Shown: positions 40,733-50,989 of the stretch, in pieces
Position numbering within the stretch: position 1 is the first letter of the stretch
Layout of the letters: every line of letters begins with the position of its first letter
Source of the DNA: Muribaculaceae bacterium
GTDB taxonomy: Bacteria > Bacteroidota > Bacteroidia > Bacteroidales > Muribaculaceae
Length of the DNA stretch: 64,000 bases
Assembly: GCA_022509105.1 (NCBI GenBank)
Contig: JAFLTV010000001.1
Coordinates: 62,001-126,000, forward strand
Reading direction: 5' to 3'
The notes under the pieces: model-generated
Told to the model about the DNA's origin: nothing
Database searches by the model: none
What the model saw: only the letters and a program-made list of their open reading frames with translations
Position numbers and translations under genes: made by a program

Positions 40733-42118
40733 ATGTCATTGATAAAATCTATATCAGGAATCAGAGGCACTATCGGAGGGCATCAGGGTGAAGGCCTCAG
40801 TGGTGTTGATATTGTTAAGTTTACAGCAGCTTATGCTCAATTTATAAAAAACAACAATCCTGATGCCAAAACAATAGTAGTCGGTAGAGATGCGCGCATT
40901 TCAGGCCCTATGGTGCAACATCTTGTGGTTGGCACTCTTCTCAGTTTGGGAATGGATGTTGTTAATATCGGAATGGCTTCAACTCCCACCACTGAAATTG
41001 CAGTCACAGGACTTAAGGCCGATGGCGGGATCATTATCACGGCAAGCCATAATCCTAAAGAATGGAATGCTCTTAAACTCCTGAATTCAAAAGGAGAATT
41101 CCTTTCGGATAAAGAAGGTAAAGAGGTGATTAATATTGCCGATTCCGATAACTTTGAATTTGTTGAAGTTGATGAATTAGGAAAGGAATATAAAGACGAA
41201 ACCTGGACACGCCGACATATTCAATTAGTAAAAGAATTGAATCTTGTGGATTGCGAAGCTATTAAAAAAGCTAACTTTTCAGTAGCGGTCGATGCTGTAA
41301 ATTCAGTGGGTGGAATCGGAATTCCTTTATTGCTCCGGGAATTGGGAGTTAAAAATATTTTGGAACATAATTGTGACCCCTCGGGAAAATTTGCTCATAA
41401 TCCCGAACCAATACCGACTAATCTCTCAGAAATCTCGGATTTAATCAAGACCCGGAAAGTAGATGTGGGATTTGTGGTAGACCCGGATGTAGACCGTCTT
41501 GCTATAGTAATGGAAAATGGTGAAATGTTTGTTGAGGAATATACATTGGTAGCAGTTGCTGATTATATCCTCTCTCACCAAAAAGGTGCCACTGTCTCTA
41601 ATCTGAGCAGTTCCCGGGCCTTGGCTGATATAAGCAAAAAGCATGGCTGCTCTTATGAAGCCGCGGCAGTTGGCGAAGTCAATGTCGTTGAAAAGATGAA
41701 AGCCACAGATGCTGTGATAGGAGGAGAAGGTAACGGAGGTGTTATATATCCGGAACTCCATTATGGCCGGGATGCTTTTGTGGGAGTGGCTTTGTTCCTG
41801 TCTTTGTTGGCAAAAAGCGGTAAAAAGGTATCTGAATTGAAAAAAGGATACCCCGCTTATACTATAGTCAAAAATAAAATCACACTGACTCCGGAAATAA
41901 ATGTTGATGATATTCTTTTGGCCGTTAAAGAAAGATTCAAGAATGAAAAGATCAACGATATAGATGGCGTTAAAATCGATTTCGATAATGGCTGGGTGCA
42001 TCTTAGAAAATCCAATACAGAACCGATAATCAGGGTTTACAGTGAATCAACATCTGATGAAGAAGCGGAAAAACTGGCTCTTTCAGTGATGGAAATTGTA
42101 AATTCCTTGAAAGATTGA
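40733..42118 (+). CDS. glmM: Phosphoglucosamine mutase / phosphohexomutase
   Basis: SISGIRGTIGG; GIIITASHNPKEWNALKLL; DPDVDRLAIV; RKSNTEPIIRVYSE. Confidence 0.94.
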   Translation: MSLIKSISGIRGTIGGHQGEGLSGVDIVKFTAAYAQFIKNNNPDAKTIVVGRDARISGPMVQHLVVGTLLSLGMDVVNIGMASTPTTEIAVTGLKADGGIIITASHNPKEWNALKLLNSKGEFLSDKEGKEVINIADSDNFEFVEVDELGKEYKDETWTRRHIQLVKELNLVDCEAIKKANFSVAVDAVNSVGGIGIPLLLRELGVKNILEHNCDPSGKFAHNPEPIPTNLSEISDLIKTRKVDVGFVVDPDVDRLAIVMENGEMFVEEYTLVAVADYILSHQKGATVSNLSSSRALADISKKHGCSYEAAAVGEVNVVEKMKATDAVIGGEGNGGVIYPELHYGRDAFVGVALFLSLLAKSGKKVSELKKGYPAYTIVKNKITLTPEINVDDILLAVKERFKNEKINDIDGVKIDFDNGWVHLRKSNTEPIIRVYSESTSDEEAEKLALSVMEIVNSLKD

Positions 42119-42140
42119 AACCAAAGAAAATCAAATTCTT

Positions 42141-43931
42141 ATGTTAAAAAGATTTTTTCTTAACGCACTGTCTTCTTTCTTAGGGGCCTGGATTGCACTG
42201 GCTATCTTCGGCGTGGTCTTCGTTATGGTTATCATAAGCCTTGTCGGTAAGTTCGGCTCGGCAAATATTCCCAATATCAATGTTAGTAAAGGAAGTGTGA
42301 TGACACTTGACCTTGAAGGAGAGATTATAGAAAATGATATACCGGCAGAATTCGACTACACTGAAATTATTCAAGGTGAGATTGTAAAGAAAAAATCTCT
42401 TTCCTCTATTATAAAAGCTATTGAGACAGCGGCAGAAAACAGAAATATAGACGCAATATATTTAAGATGTGGTGTCACTTCAGCTGCTCCGGCCACTTTC
42501 AATGCTATCCGTGAAGCTCTTTTGAAATTTAAAGAAAGCGGAAAGAAAATATTGGCTTATGCCAATACTTATATGATGGGAGACTATTTTGTTGCCACTG
42601 TGGCCGATGAAATATATCTGAATCCGGGAGGGACAGTTGCTTTGCAAGGTTTGGGAGGTATCAATTTTTTCTTTAAGGATCTTTTGGATAAATTAGGAGT
42701 AGATGTTCAGGTTGTGAAAGTAGGAACATACAAATCTGCAGTTGAGCCATATATACTCAATTCCATGAGTCAACCGGCACGCGCACAGCTTGACACTCTT
42801 TATGGAAATATGTGGCGTTATATCCGGGAAGGGATGTCGGCTCAAAGAAAGAACATCTCTCCGGCACAGATAGACAGCCTTGTCAGCAACGATTTTATAT
42901 TTATACGTAATGCTAAATATGCTCTTAATAAGGGACTCGTAGACAGTCTGGCATTTGAAAGAAGCATGGACAGCATTATTGCCTCTTCTTTAGGAAAAAA
43001 TAAAGATAAATTGAATTTTGTGCCCCCTTACGTCCTCACTTCTCAAGAAGAGATGATGTCCGGTTATATGTCAAAGAATCAAATAGCTGTGCTTTATGCT
43101 TCAGGAGAAATCATTGACGGAGGTGGAAATTCCTCTATAAATTATCAGCGATTTGTGCCCATAATCACAGAATTGGCCGATAATGAAAATGTGAAGGGAA
43201 TGGTTTTGAGAGTAAACTCTCCCGGCGGTTCAGTTTTCGGTAGTGAACAAATAGGAGATGCTCTCGACTATTTCCGGTCGAAAGGTAAGCCTTTGGCCGT
43301 GTCTATGGGCGATTATGCCGCATCCGGCGGTTATTGGATTTCCTGTTGCGCAAATAAAATTTTTGCAGATCCCTTGACAATCACCGGTTCCATAGGTATA
43401 TTCGGTTTAATTCCGAATGTAGATAAACTTATGCAGAAAATTGGATTGAACGCTGAAATAGTCGCTACAAATCCTGAAGCTCAATTTCCCAATTTTATCA
43501 AACCTCTGAATCAACTGCAACTTGACGCAATGCAAAAGATGGTCAGCGAGGGCTACGATCAGTTTATTGCGAGAGTGGCTAAAGGAAGAAATCTTCCGGA
43601 GGCTGAAGTGAGAAGAATTGGAGAAGGCCGGGTATGGGATGCAGAATCAGCCCTCAGGTTAAAACTTGTAGACGCCCTTGGAGGCTTGGATGATGCGATA
43701 GATTGGGTGTCAAAAGAAATTGATAACGATAACTACACTTTATCATATTATCCCCGAATGGAGAACTCCGTGTGGGATTTCTTGCCTGAAATCGTAAATA
43801 TGCAATTAAATGTTAATCTTTATGATAAAATTGGTGAGGATGTCCCCGTCAAGTTATATGATCGCATAATGCGTCTTTTGAATCAATATCCCGTGCAGGC
43901 TCGAATGCCTGAAATTTCTGTAACTCTGTGA
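42141..43931 (+). CDS. sppA: Signal peptide peptidase SppA, long (67K) form
   Basis: Tandem S49-like domains; GDYAASGGYWISCCANKIFADPLTITGSIGIFG. Confidence 0.95.
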   Translation: MLKRFFLNALSSFLGAWIALAIFGVVFVMVIISLVGKFGSANIPNINVSKGSVMTLDLEGEIIENDIPAEFDYTEIIQGEIVKKKSLSSIIKAIETAAENRNIDAIYLRCGVTSAAPATFNAIREALLKFKESGKKILAYANTYMMGDYFVATVADEIYLNPGGTVALQGLGGINFFFKDLLDKLGVDVQVVKVGTYKSAVEPYILNSMSQPARAQLDTLYGNMWRYIREGMSAQRKNISPAQIDSLVSNDFIFIRNAKYALNKGLVDSLAFERSMDSIIASSLGKNKDKLNFVPPYVLTSQEEMMSGYMSKNQIAVLYASGEIIDGGGNSSINYQRFVPIITELADNENVKGMVLRVNSPGGSVFGSEQIGDALDYFRSKGKPLAVSMGDYAASGGYWISCCANKIFADPLTITGSIGIFGLIPNVDKLMQKIGLNAEIVATNPEAQFPNFIKPLNQLQLDAMQKMVSEGYDQFIARVAKGRNLPEAEVRRIGEGRVWDAESALRLKLVDALGGLDDAIDWVSKEIDNDNYTLSYYPRMENSVWDFLPEIVNMQLNVNLYDKIGEDVPVKLYDRIMRLLNQYPVQARMPEISVTL

Positions 43932-45025
43932 AGTCAAACAAAGACAAAATATTGACAGCTTTGTTAACCCCGGTTTCCTGGATCTACGGGGCGGTAACCA
44001 ATGTCAGAAACTGGATGTTTGATTCTAATCTCCTGAAGTCAACGGAATATGAAATCCCGGTTGTCGGTGTAGGTAACATAACGGTTGGCGGCACGGGTAA
44101 AACACCTCATGTTGAATTTATAGTCAGCCATTTTGCCTATGAATATAACATCGCTGTCTTAAGCAGAGGATATAAAAGAAAGACCAAAGGTTTTGTACTT
44201 GCCAATCCGAAAAGCACTCCGACATCTATAGGCGACGAACCTTATCAGATTTATCAGAAATTCGGCAATAAGGTTATCGTTGCGGTTTGTGAAAGCAGAA
44301 AGAAAGGTATAGAAGAACTTTTGAAACTCTATCCCAAACTTGATCTTATTGTGCTTGATGATTCTTTCCAGCATAGATGGGTTAAACCCAGAGTATCTAT
44401 TTTGCTGACTGAATTCGGGCGTCCTTTTTATAAAGACAAGATACTTCCGCTGGGACGTTTAAGAGAAAGTTCATCAGCTGTGAATCGTGCCGATATGGTA
44501 ATTGTGACCAAATGTCCGGAAGACATGAAGCCTCTTAATTTCCGCATCGCCATGAAGGACCTTGACCTGATGAAATATCAGAAACTTTTCTTTTCACGAT
44601 ATGAATATGGCCAGATAAAACCTGTTTTCACGGATGAATCTCCATATTCGGTTTCTCTATCTTCTCTTTCTTCAAAAGATGGAGTATTGCTCCTCACCGG
44701 TATTGCACATCCTCGTTATTTCGTGAGATATTTCAAAAACTATCCTTTCAAAGTTAAGGTTGATCATTATCCGGATCATCATGATTTCACAAGAAAAGAT
44801 GTTGAAGAAATAGAAATGAAATTCCGTAAATTAGCTGCTGAAAGAAAAATTATAGTAACAACGGAAAAGGATGCCGTGAGACTGATGCATAATCCTTATT
44901 TCCCACAGGAATTGAAACCATTCACTTTTTATCTCCCTCTAAATGTCAGGATGATAGATAACGGTATTGAAGATTTGGATTTCATCCAAGAATTAAAATC
45001 TGATCTGAAATTAAATAATTATTAA
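43928..45025 (+). CDS. lpxK: Tetraacyldisaccharide 4'-kinase
   Basis: VGVGNITVGGTGKTPHVEFI; VLSRGYKRKTKGF; LDDSFQHRWV. Confidence 0.95.
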   Translation: MKSNKDKILTALLTPVSWIYGAVTNVRNWMFDSNLLKSTEYEIPVVGVGNITVGGTGKTPHVEFIVSHFAYEYNIAVLSRGYKRKTKGFVLANPKSTPTSIGDEPYQIYQKFGNKVIVAVCESRKKGIEELLKLYPKLDLIVLDDSFQHRWVKPRVSILLTEFGRPFYKDKILPLGRLRESSSAVNRADMVIVTKCPEDMKPLNFRIAMKDLDLMKYQKLFFSRYEYGQIKPVFTDESPYSVSLSSLSSKDGVLLLTGIAHPRYFVRYFKNYPFKVKVDHYPDHHDFTRKDVEEIEMKFRKLAAERKIIVTTEKDAVRLMHNPYFPQELKPFTFYLPLNVRMIDNGIEDLDFIQELKSDLKLNNY

Positions 45026-45031
45026 TATTAT

Positions 45032-45856
45032 ATGGAAACAACATACCTCGACAAAATCAAAGCGGCTTCAGAATTTTTGAAGTCAAAAACTGATAATATA
45101 CCTTCTATAGCCATAATTTTGGGTACAGGCCTTGGAGAATTAATAGAATATATTGATAATAAAGAAACAATAGATTATAAGGACATTCCTTATTTCCCGG
45201 TTTCCACTGTGGAAGGACATAGTGGAAAATTGATTTTCGGATATCTTGGGGGGAAACGTATTATGGCTATGCAGGGTCGTTTCCATTATTATGAGGGATA
45301 CGACATGAAGGAAGTCACTTTCCCGGTTCGTGTAATGCAGCATCTCGGAATTAAAAAATTATTCGTAAGCAATGCTGCCGGAGGCATGAATAAGGAATTT
45401 AAAGTGGGAGACATTATGATCATAACAGATCATATAAATCTCTTCCCGGAAAATCCTTTAAGAGGAAAGAACTATGAGGAACTGGGCACTCGTTTCCCGT
45501 CGATGACTGAAGCCTATAGCACAAGGCTGATATCTCTTGCCGATAAGATTGCAGATGAAAAGGCTATCCGGGTAATGCACGGTGTTTATGTTGGCACTCC
45601 GGGCCCCACTTTTGAAACTCCTGCTGAATATGAATATTTCCGTATAATTGGTGGAGATGCAGTAGGGATGTCAACTGTTCCGGAAGTGATTGTAGCCAAT
45701 CATGCCGGAATGGATGTTTTCGGGGTTTCTGTAATTACAGACCTTGGTGGCAAAGACATTAAAGAAGTCCCGACTCATGAAGAAGTTCAAAAAGCTGCCT
45801 TGAAGGCTCAACCTAATATGACAGCTTTGATTAAATTTATGCTCGAAGCTGAATAA
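45032..45856 (+). CDS. Purine nucleoside phosphorylase (PNP/MTAP family)
   Basis: IAIILGTGLGELIEYI; MQGRFHYYEGYDMKEVTFPVRVM; SNAAGGMNKEF. Confidence 0.95.
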   Translation: METTYLDKIKAASEFLKSKTDNIPSIAIILGTGLGELIEYIDNKETIDYKDIPYFPVSTVEGHSGKLIFGYLGGKRIMAMQGRFHYYEGYDMKEVTFPVRVMQHLGIKKLFVSNAAGGMNKEFKVGDIMIITDHINLFPENPLRGKNYEELGTRFPSMTEAYSTRLISLADKIADEKAIRVMHGVYVGTPGPTFETPAEYEYFRIIGGDAVGMSTVPEVIVANHAGMDVFGVSVITDLGGKDIKEVPTHEEVQKAALKAQPNMTALIKFMLEAE

Positions 45857-45874
45857 CCAAACATTTGTTTGAAA

Positions 45875-46909
45875 ATGCAACAAAAAGAAACAGAGATTTC
45901 TGATTTGGGTGAGTTCGGTCTTATCGACCGACTCACCCAAGATTTCCCTCTGAAAAATCCCCAGACAAAAATGGGAGTGGGGGATGACGCCGCAATTCTG
46001 GCTTTCGGAGAAAAAGATGTGGTCGTCACAACCGACCTTCTATTGGAAGGCATTCATTTCGATTTGCGTTATGTGCCTCTTCAACATTTAGGATATAAAG
46101 CTGCAATTGTGAATTTTAGCGATATATTCGCTATGAATGCCATCCCGAGGCAAATCACGGTAAGTCTTGGCATTTCAAGCCGTTTCACAGTTGAACATAT
46201 AGATGCTCTCTATGCCGGAATCCGCAGAGCGTGTGAAATTTATAATGTAGACCTTGTGGGAGGCGACACAAGCGCTTCCGTCTCAGGTCTTGTTATCAGT
46301 ATCACTTGCATAGGAGACGTGGAGGCAGGTAAAGAGGTGAAACGTTCCGGGGCTAAGCCGACGGATATAATTTGCGTGAGCGGCGACCTTGGAGCCGCAT
46401 TCATGGGCCTCCAATTGCTCGAGAGAGAGAATTCTATCGCTGCAGGTCAAAAAGACTTTCAGCCTGATTTTGCCGGCAAAGAGTATATTTTGGAACGTCA
46501 GCTTAAACCGGAAGCCCGGAAAGATATTATAGAACTACTCCATAATGAGGGACTGACACCTACTTCCATGATTGATATAAGCGACGGTCTCTCTTCAGAA
46601 CTCCTTCATATATGCAAAGCAAGCAATGTGGGCTGTAGAGTATATGAAGATAAGATTCCAATCGACTATCAAACTGCTCTTATGGCAGAAGAATTCAATA
46701 TGAATCTTGTCACTGCGGCAATGAACGGAGGGGAAGATTATGAGCTTCTCTTTACGTTGCCTTTGACCGACCATGAAAAAATTGAAAAGTTAAAGGGCGT
46801 CTCCATGATAGGATATGTCACATCTCCTGATCTTGGGCTTGCTCTGGTTACAAGAGATGGAGCCGAAATCCCTATTAAGGCTCAAGGTTGGAATGCTTTT
46901 AATAAATAA
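45875..46909 (+). CDS. thiL: Thiamine-phosphate kinase
   Basis: GVGDDAAILAFGEKDVVVTTDLLLEGIHFDL; VGGDTSASVSGLVISIT. Start likely ATG 45875 or 45869. Confidence 0.93.
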   Translation: MQQKETEISDLGEFGLIDRLTQDFPLKNPQTKMGVGDDAAILAFGEKDVVVTTDLLLEGIHFDLRYVPLQHLGYKAAIVNFSDIFAMNAIPRQITVSLGISSRFTVEHIDALYAGIRRACEIYNVDLVGGDTSASVSGLVISITCIGDVEAGKEVKRSGAKPTDIICVSGDLGAAFMGLQLLERENSIAAGQKDFQPDFAGKEYILERQLKPEARKDIIELLHNEGLTPTSMIDISDGLSSELLHICKASNVGCRVYEDKIPIDYQTALMAEEFNMNLVTAAMNGGEDYELLFTLPLTDHEKIEKLKGVSMIGYVTSPDLGLALVTRDGAEIPIKAQGWNAFNK

Positions 46910-46988
46910 TTTAATCAACTTTAATAAGGTTTAAATTGAAAAAAGATTATTTAACAGTAGCTCATGGAGTTTTATTTTAAATAATCTT

Positions 46989-46996
46989 TATTTTTG
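46989..46996 (+). promoter_or_regulatory. Candidate -7 element upstream of the Bat operon
   Basis: TATTTTTG, about 45 nt upstream of the moxR ATG. Confidence 0.4.
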
Positions 46997-47040
46997 CACT
47001 CGAAAAAATTTATACCCCAAGAAATCAATTCGTCAAATAT

Positions 47041-48036
47041 ATGAATGACACAGTAAACATCAGAGAACTTAATGACTTGATCGCATCTAAGTCAAGCTTT
47101 GTCAGCATGATTCGCTCAGGCATGGATAGAAGAATCATCGGTCAGAAACATCTTGTTGATTCTCTCCTTATAGCCCTCTTATGCAATGGCCATGTGCTTC
47201 TTGAAGGAGTCCCGGGCTTGGCAAAGACATTGGCAATTAAAACTTTAGCAAGCTTGGTGGCTGCGAAATACAGCCGTATTCAGTTCACTCCCGACTTGCT
47301 TCCTGCTGATGTGATCGGCACTCTGATCTATAGCGTCAAAAATGAATCTTTTGAAGTTAAGAAAGGTCCTATTTTCGCTAATTTTGTTCTGGCTGATGAA
47401 ATTAACCGTGCTCCGGCTAAAGTCCAAAGTGCTTTATTGGAAGCTATGCAGGAACGTCAGGTCACTATCGGCGAACAGACTTTCAAACTTGATGATCCTT
47501 TCCTGGTAATGGCTACTCAAAACCCTATTGAACAGGAAGGAACATATCCGCTTCCCGAGGCTCAAACAGACCGTTTCCTCCTCAAAGTAGTCATAGGATA
47601 TCCTAATAAGGAGGAAGAAAAGTCTATAATACGTCAGAACATCGTTGGAGAATTGGATCCCATAGTTTCAGTCATCAAACCCTCAGAGATTATTGAGGTT
47701 CAAAAGATTGTTGAAAAGATTTATATCGACGAGAAAATTGAAAACTATATTGTTGATATTGTTTTCGCCACACGCGAACCCTCAAAATATGGTTTGAAAG
47801 ATCTTGCAAGCATTATTTCATATGGAGCCTCTCCGAGAGCTTCAATAAGCCTTGCACTCGCATCTCGCGCTTATGCATTCCTGCAGGGTAGAGGTTATGT
47901 AATTCCGGAAGATGTCAGAGCCGTGTGTCATGATGTGATGCGTCATAGAATCGGTTTGTCTTATGAGGCTGAAGCAAACAACATCAGTGCTGATGAAGTT
48001 ATCACAGCAATCCTCGACAAAGTGGCTGTGCCCTGA
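47041..48036 (+). CDS. MoxR family AAA+ ATPase
   Basis: HVLLEGVPGLAKTLAIKTLA; RIQFTPDLLPADVIGT; FVLADEINRAPAKVQSALLEAMQERQVTIG. Confidence 0.97.
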   Translation: MNDTVNIRELNDLIASKSSFVSMIRSGMDRRIIGQKHLVDSLLIALLCNGHVLLEGVPGLAKTLAIKTLASLVAAKYSRIQFTPDLLPADVIGTLIYSVKNESFEVKKGPIFANFVLADEINRAPAKVQSALLEAMQERQVTIGEQTFKLDDPFLVMATQNPIEQEGTYPLPEAQTDRFLLKVVIGYPNKEEEKSIIRQNIVGELDPIVSVIKPSEIIEVQKIVEKIYIDEKIENYIVDIVFATREPSKYGLKDLASIISYGASPRASISLALASRAYAFLQGRGYVIPEDVRAVCHDVMRHRIGLSYEAEANNISADEVITAILDKVAVP

Positions 48037-48060
48037 TTTGTTTTTCTTTATCTGGTTTAA

Positions 48061-48942
48061 ATGGATGCAAAAGAATTACTTGAAAAAGTAAGAAAAATCG
48101 AGATTAAGACCAGGGGTCTTAGCCAGAATATTTTTGCGGGTGAATACCACACTGCCTTCAAAGGCAGAGGAGTCATTTTTTCCGAGGTTAGAGAATATCA
48201 GCCGGGCGATGATATAAGAGATATAGACTGGAATGTTACCGCACGTCACAACCGTCCTTACGTAAAGGTTTATGAAGAGGAACGCGAGCTAACAATGATG
48301 CTTCTTATAGATGTAAGCGGCAGTAGCGATTTCGGAGCAGTCGGCGTTTCCAAAAAGGAGAGAATTGCAGAAATAGCAGCCACTCTCGCTTTCTCATCTA
48401 TTCAAAACAATGATAAGGTCGGTGTCATCTTTTTCAGTGATAAAGTAGAAAAGTTTATACCTCCTAAGAAGGGTAGAAAACATATTCTTCTTATCATACG
48501 CGAAATAATCGATTTAGTGCCTACAAGCAATGGCACTGATATAGATGCGGCACTGAAGTTTATGACTAATGCCCTTAAGAAGAGATGCAGTGCATTCCTG
48601 CTAAGCGACTTCATTGATAATCATGATTATTTTTCAAGCATGTCTATTGCTAATCGTAAACATGATTTGGCTGCTATTCAAGTTTATGATCGTCGTGATG
48701 CAGTTATGCCAAATGTTGGTTTCATGAGAGTGCGTGATATGGAAACCGGTGCCGACAGATGGATTGACACCTCGTCCGCCAAAGTCAGAAGAGTTTTCGA
48801 TAAGGCCTGGTATGATCGTCAGCAAAAAATCTCTTCTATAACAACGCGTTGCGGTGTAGATATGGTTTCTGTCACCACCGATGAAGATTATGTTAAAGCT
48901 TTGCTCAATTTGTTTCGTAATAGAAGCGCTTACCGTCGTTGA
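48061..48942 (+). CDS. DUF58 domain protein
   Basis: FKGRGVIFSEVREYQPGDDIRDIDWNVTARHNRPYVKVYEEERELTMMLLIDVSGS. Confidence 0.96.
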   Translation: MDAKELLEKVRKIEIKTRGLSQNIFAGEYHTAFKGRGVIFSEVREYQPGDDIRDIDWNVTARHNRPYVKVYEEERELTMMLLIDVSGSSDFGAVGVSKKERIAEIAATLAFSSIQNNDKVGVIFFSDKVEKFIPPKKGRKHILLIIREIIDLVPTSNGTDIDAALKFMTNALKKRCSAFLLSDFIDNHDYFSSMSIANRKHDLAAIQVYDRRDAVMPNVGFMRVRDMETGADRWIDTSSAKVRRVFDKAWYDRQQKISSITTRCGVDMVSVTTDEDYVKALLNLFRNRSAYRR

Positions 48943-48957
48943 AAATTTATCTTAAAA

Positions 48958-49992
48958 ATGAATAAGGTGCGTTCAGCTCTAATTTTTATTTCTTTATTCC
49001 TTCTTGGTTGGTTTAATTCTTTCAGCGCCCCGATTCAGGTGTCAGCAAGATTAGATTCCGTTAATTTATTGATGGGCAATTTAATGACTTTGCATCTTGA
49101 GGTTGTGCAAAATGAAGGAACCAAGGGGCAATTTAAGATTTTCTCTAACATAGATCCCTCTCGCGGTTTTGTGCCCGTCTGCGGAGATAGCGTTGAATTA
49201 CGCACTGACTATACTGTCGATACTTCTTCCTTAGGCTCAGGAAAAATACAATTGAATTATTCGGTGCCGGTGCAGGCATTTGACTCAGGCACTTATACTC
49301 TTCCTCAATTTGTGTATATATCCGGAAATGATTCTGCTGCTTCTAACCATCTAACATTCAACGTTGTGCCGGTGAACGTTACGGCTGAGGATGAAATTTC
49401 CCCCTTTGCTCCTGTAGCTGAACCTGATGGAAAAAAATTCTATGACTGGGTGCCGGATTGGATAATTGATTTCTGGTGGGTATTCATTATTATTGTGCTT
49501 GCAATTTGTCTGTTGCTCTGGGCAATGAATAAATATAAGAAAGGTGGCTTGCCGCAGATATTGTCAAAACCTGTCATTTCTCCTTGGGATGAAGCTCTTT
49601 CAGCTCTGTCGAACCTTAAGGAACGAAAACTTTGGGAACAAGGGATGGAAAAAGAATATTTCACAGAGTTGACAGACATTCTGCGTGTTTATCTCTTCAA
49701 ACGTTTCGGAATAAATGCCATGGAAATGACCACACGTCAAATCATGGATATCATTTATGCGAGTGATTTTAAAGATAAGAAAGACTATGTGCGCCAGATT
49801 CTGAATGTGGCTGATTTTGTAAAATTTGCAAAGGTCAGACCTCTACCTGCCGATAGCATATCAGCCTACGACAATGCAGTGAAATTTGTGAAAGAAACAA
49901 TTCCTCAGGAGTCTGATAATGCAAAAGACAAAAATAATTCCGAGGTCGCTGAAGAAAAAATTAATTCGGAGGAAGGAGGGAAGGAAAGATGA
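48958..49992 (+). CDS. Bat-operon membrane protein
   Basis: Signal peptide, beta-rich periplasmic part, one TM and cytoplasmic alpha region; between DUF58 and batA. Confidence 0.75.
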   Translation: MNKVRSALIFISLFLLGWFNSFSAPIQVSARLDSVNLLMGNLMTLHLEVVQNEGTKGQFKIFSNIDPSRGFVPVCGDSVELRTDYTVDTSSLGSGKIQLNYSVPVQAFDSGTYTLPQFVYISGNDSAASNHLTFNVVPVNVTAEDEISPFAPVAEPDGKKFYDWVPDWIIDFWWVFIIIVLAICLLLWAMNKYKKGGLPQILSKPVISPWDEALSALSNLKERKLWEQGMEKEYFTELTDILRVYLFKRFGINAMEMTTRQIMDIIYASDFKDKKDYVRQILNVADFVKFAKVRPLPADSISAYDNAVKFVKETIPQESDNAKDKNNSEVAEEKINSEEGGKER

Positions 49993-50960
49993 AATATCCC
50001 GGTCTTCTATTCTTGTTTCTGCTTTACATTCCTTTGATTGTTTGGTATATTTTCAAACAAAGGAATGCCAATCCTTCTATGGGTGTCTCCACATTAAGCC
50101 CTGTTAAAAAGCTTCCGATTTCCTGGAAAGTCTATTTAATACATTTTTGCTTTGTGTTGCAATTAGTAGCGATTGGCGGCTTGATTGTAGCCCTTGCTCG
50201 GCCTCAGTCTCATGATTCTTTTAAGACATCAAGAATTAACGGCACAGACATCGTTTTAGCACTCGACATATCGGGAAGTATGAGTGCAAAAGATTTTTCA
50301 CCCTCGCGGTTTATGGCAGCCAAGGAGGTGGCTTCTAAATTTATAAGCCAAAGGGAAAATGATAATATCGGCCTTGTAATCTTCGCGGGGGAAAGTCTCT
50401 CCCTCATGCCTCTCACAAATGATAGGGCAGCCCTTATAAATGCTATTAAAAATGTGAAAATGGGCGACCTCAATGATGGCACGGCCATTGGTGACGGCCT
50501 TGTAAGCGCTATCAATAGAATTGTATCAGGTAAAGCAAAATCCAAAAGCATCATCCTGCTTACTGATGGCACGAACAATGCCGGGGATGTCCCTCCTGCC
50601 ACAGCAGCTCAGATTGCCAAACAAAAGGGTATCAGGGTGTACACTATAGGTGTCGGCACTAACGGCACTATTCGCGTGAATGATCCCTACGGCTTCTCTT
50701 CAACTACCATTGAAACTAAGATTGATGAAGAGTCGCTCATGAATATCGCTCAGGAAACGAATGGCAAATTCTTCAGGGCTAAAAATGAAAAAGTCTTGCA
50801 GGAGGTGTTTAATGAAATAGATTCATTGGAAAAAACAATTCTCGATGTTGATAAATATACATATACGGAAGAAAATTTTGAGCCTTGGATAATTCTCTCT
50901 CTATGTGCGCTTGGCCTTTATCTTCTTCTGAGATATACGATATTGAGACGTATCCCTTAA
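49989..50960 (+). CDS. batA: VWA domain protein BatA
   Basis: DIVLALDISGSMSAKDFSPSRF MIDAS; TM helices at both ends; ATGA overlap with the upstream gene. Confidence 0.92.
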   Translation: MKYPGLLFLFLLYIPLIVWYIFKQRNANPSMGVSTLSPVKKLPISWKVYLIHFCFVLQLVAIGGLIVALARPQSHDSFKTSRINGTDIVLALDISGSMSAKDFSPSRFMAAKEVASKFISQRENDNIGLVIFAGESLSLMPLTNDRAALINAIKNVKMGDLNDGTAIGDGLVSAINRIVSGKAKSKSIILLTDGTNNAGDVPPATAAQIAKQKGIRVYTIGVGTNGTIRVNDPYGFSSTTIETKIDEESLMNIAQETNGKFFRAKNEKVLQEVFNEIDSLEKTILDVDKYTYTEENFEPWIILSLCALGLYLLLRYTILRRIP

Positions 50961-50989
50961 TTTGATAACTAAATTATAAAAATTATATA

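Noticed and set aside
41441-42001. 186-aa antisense ORF inside glmM
   Set aside because: Fully overlaps glmM and has shadow-ORF composition.
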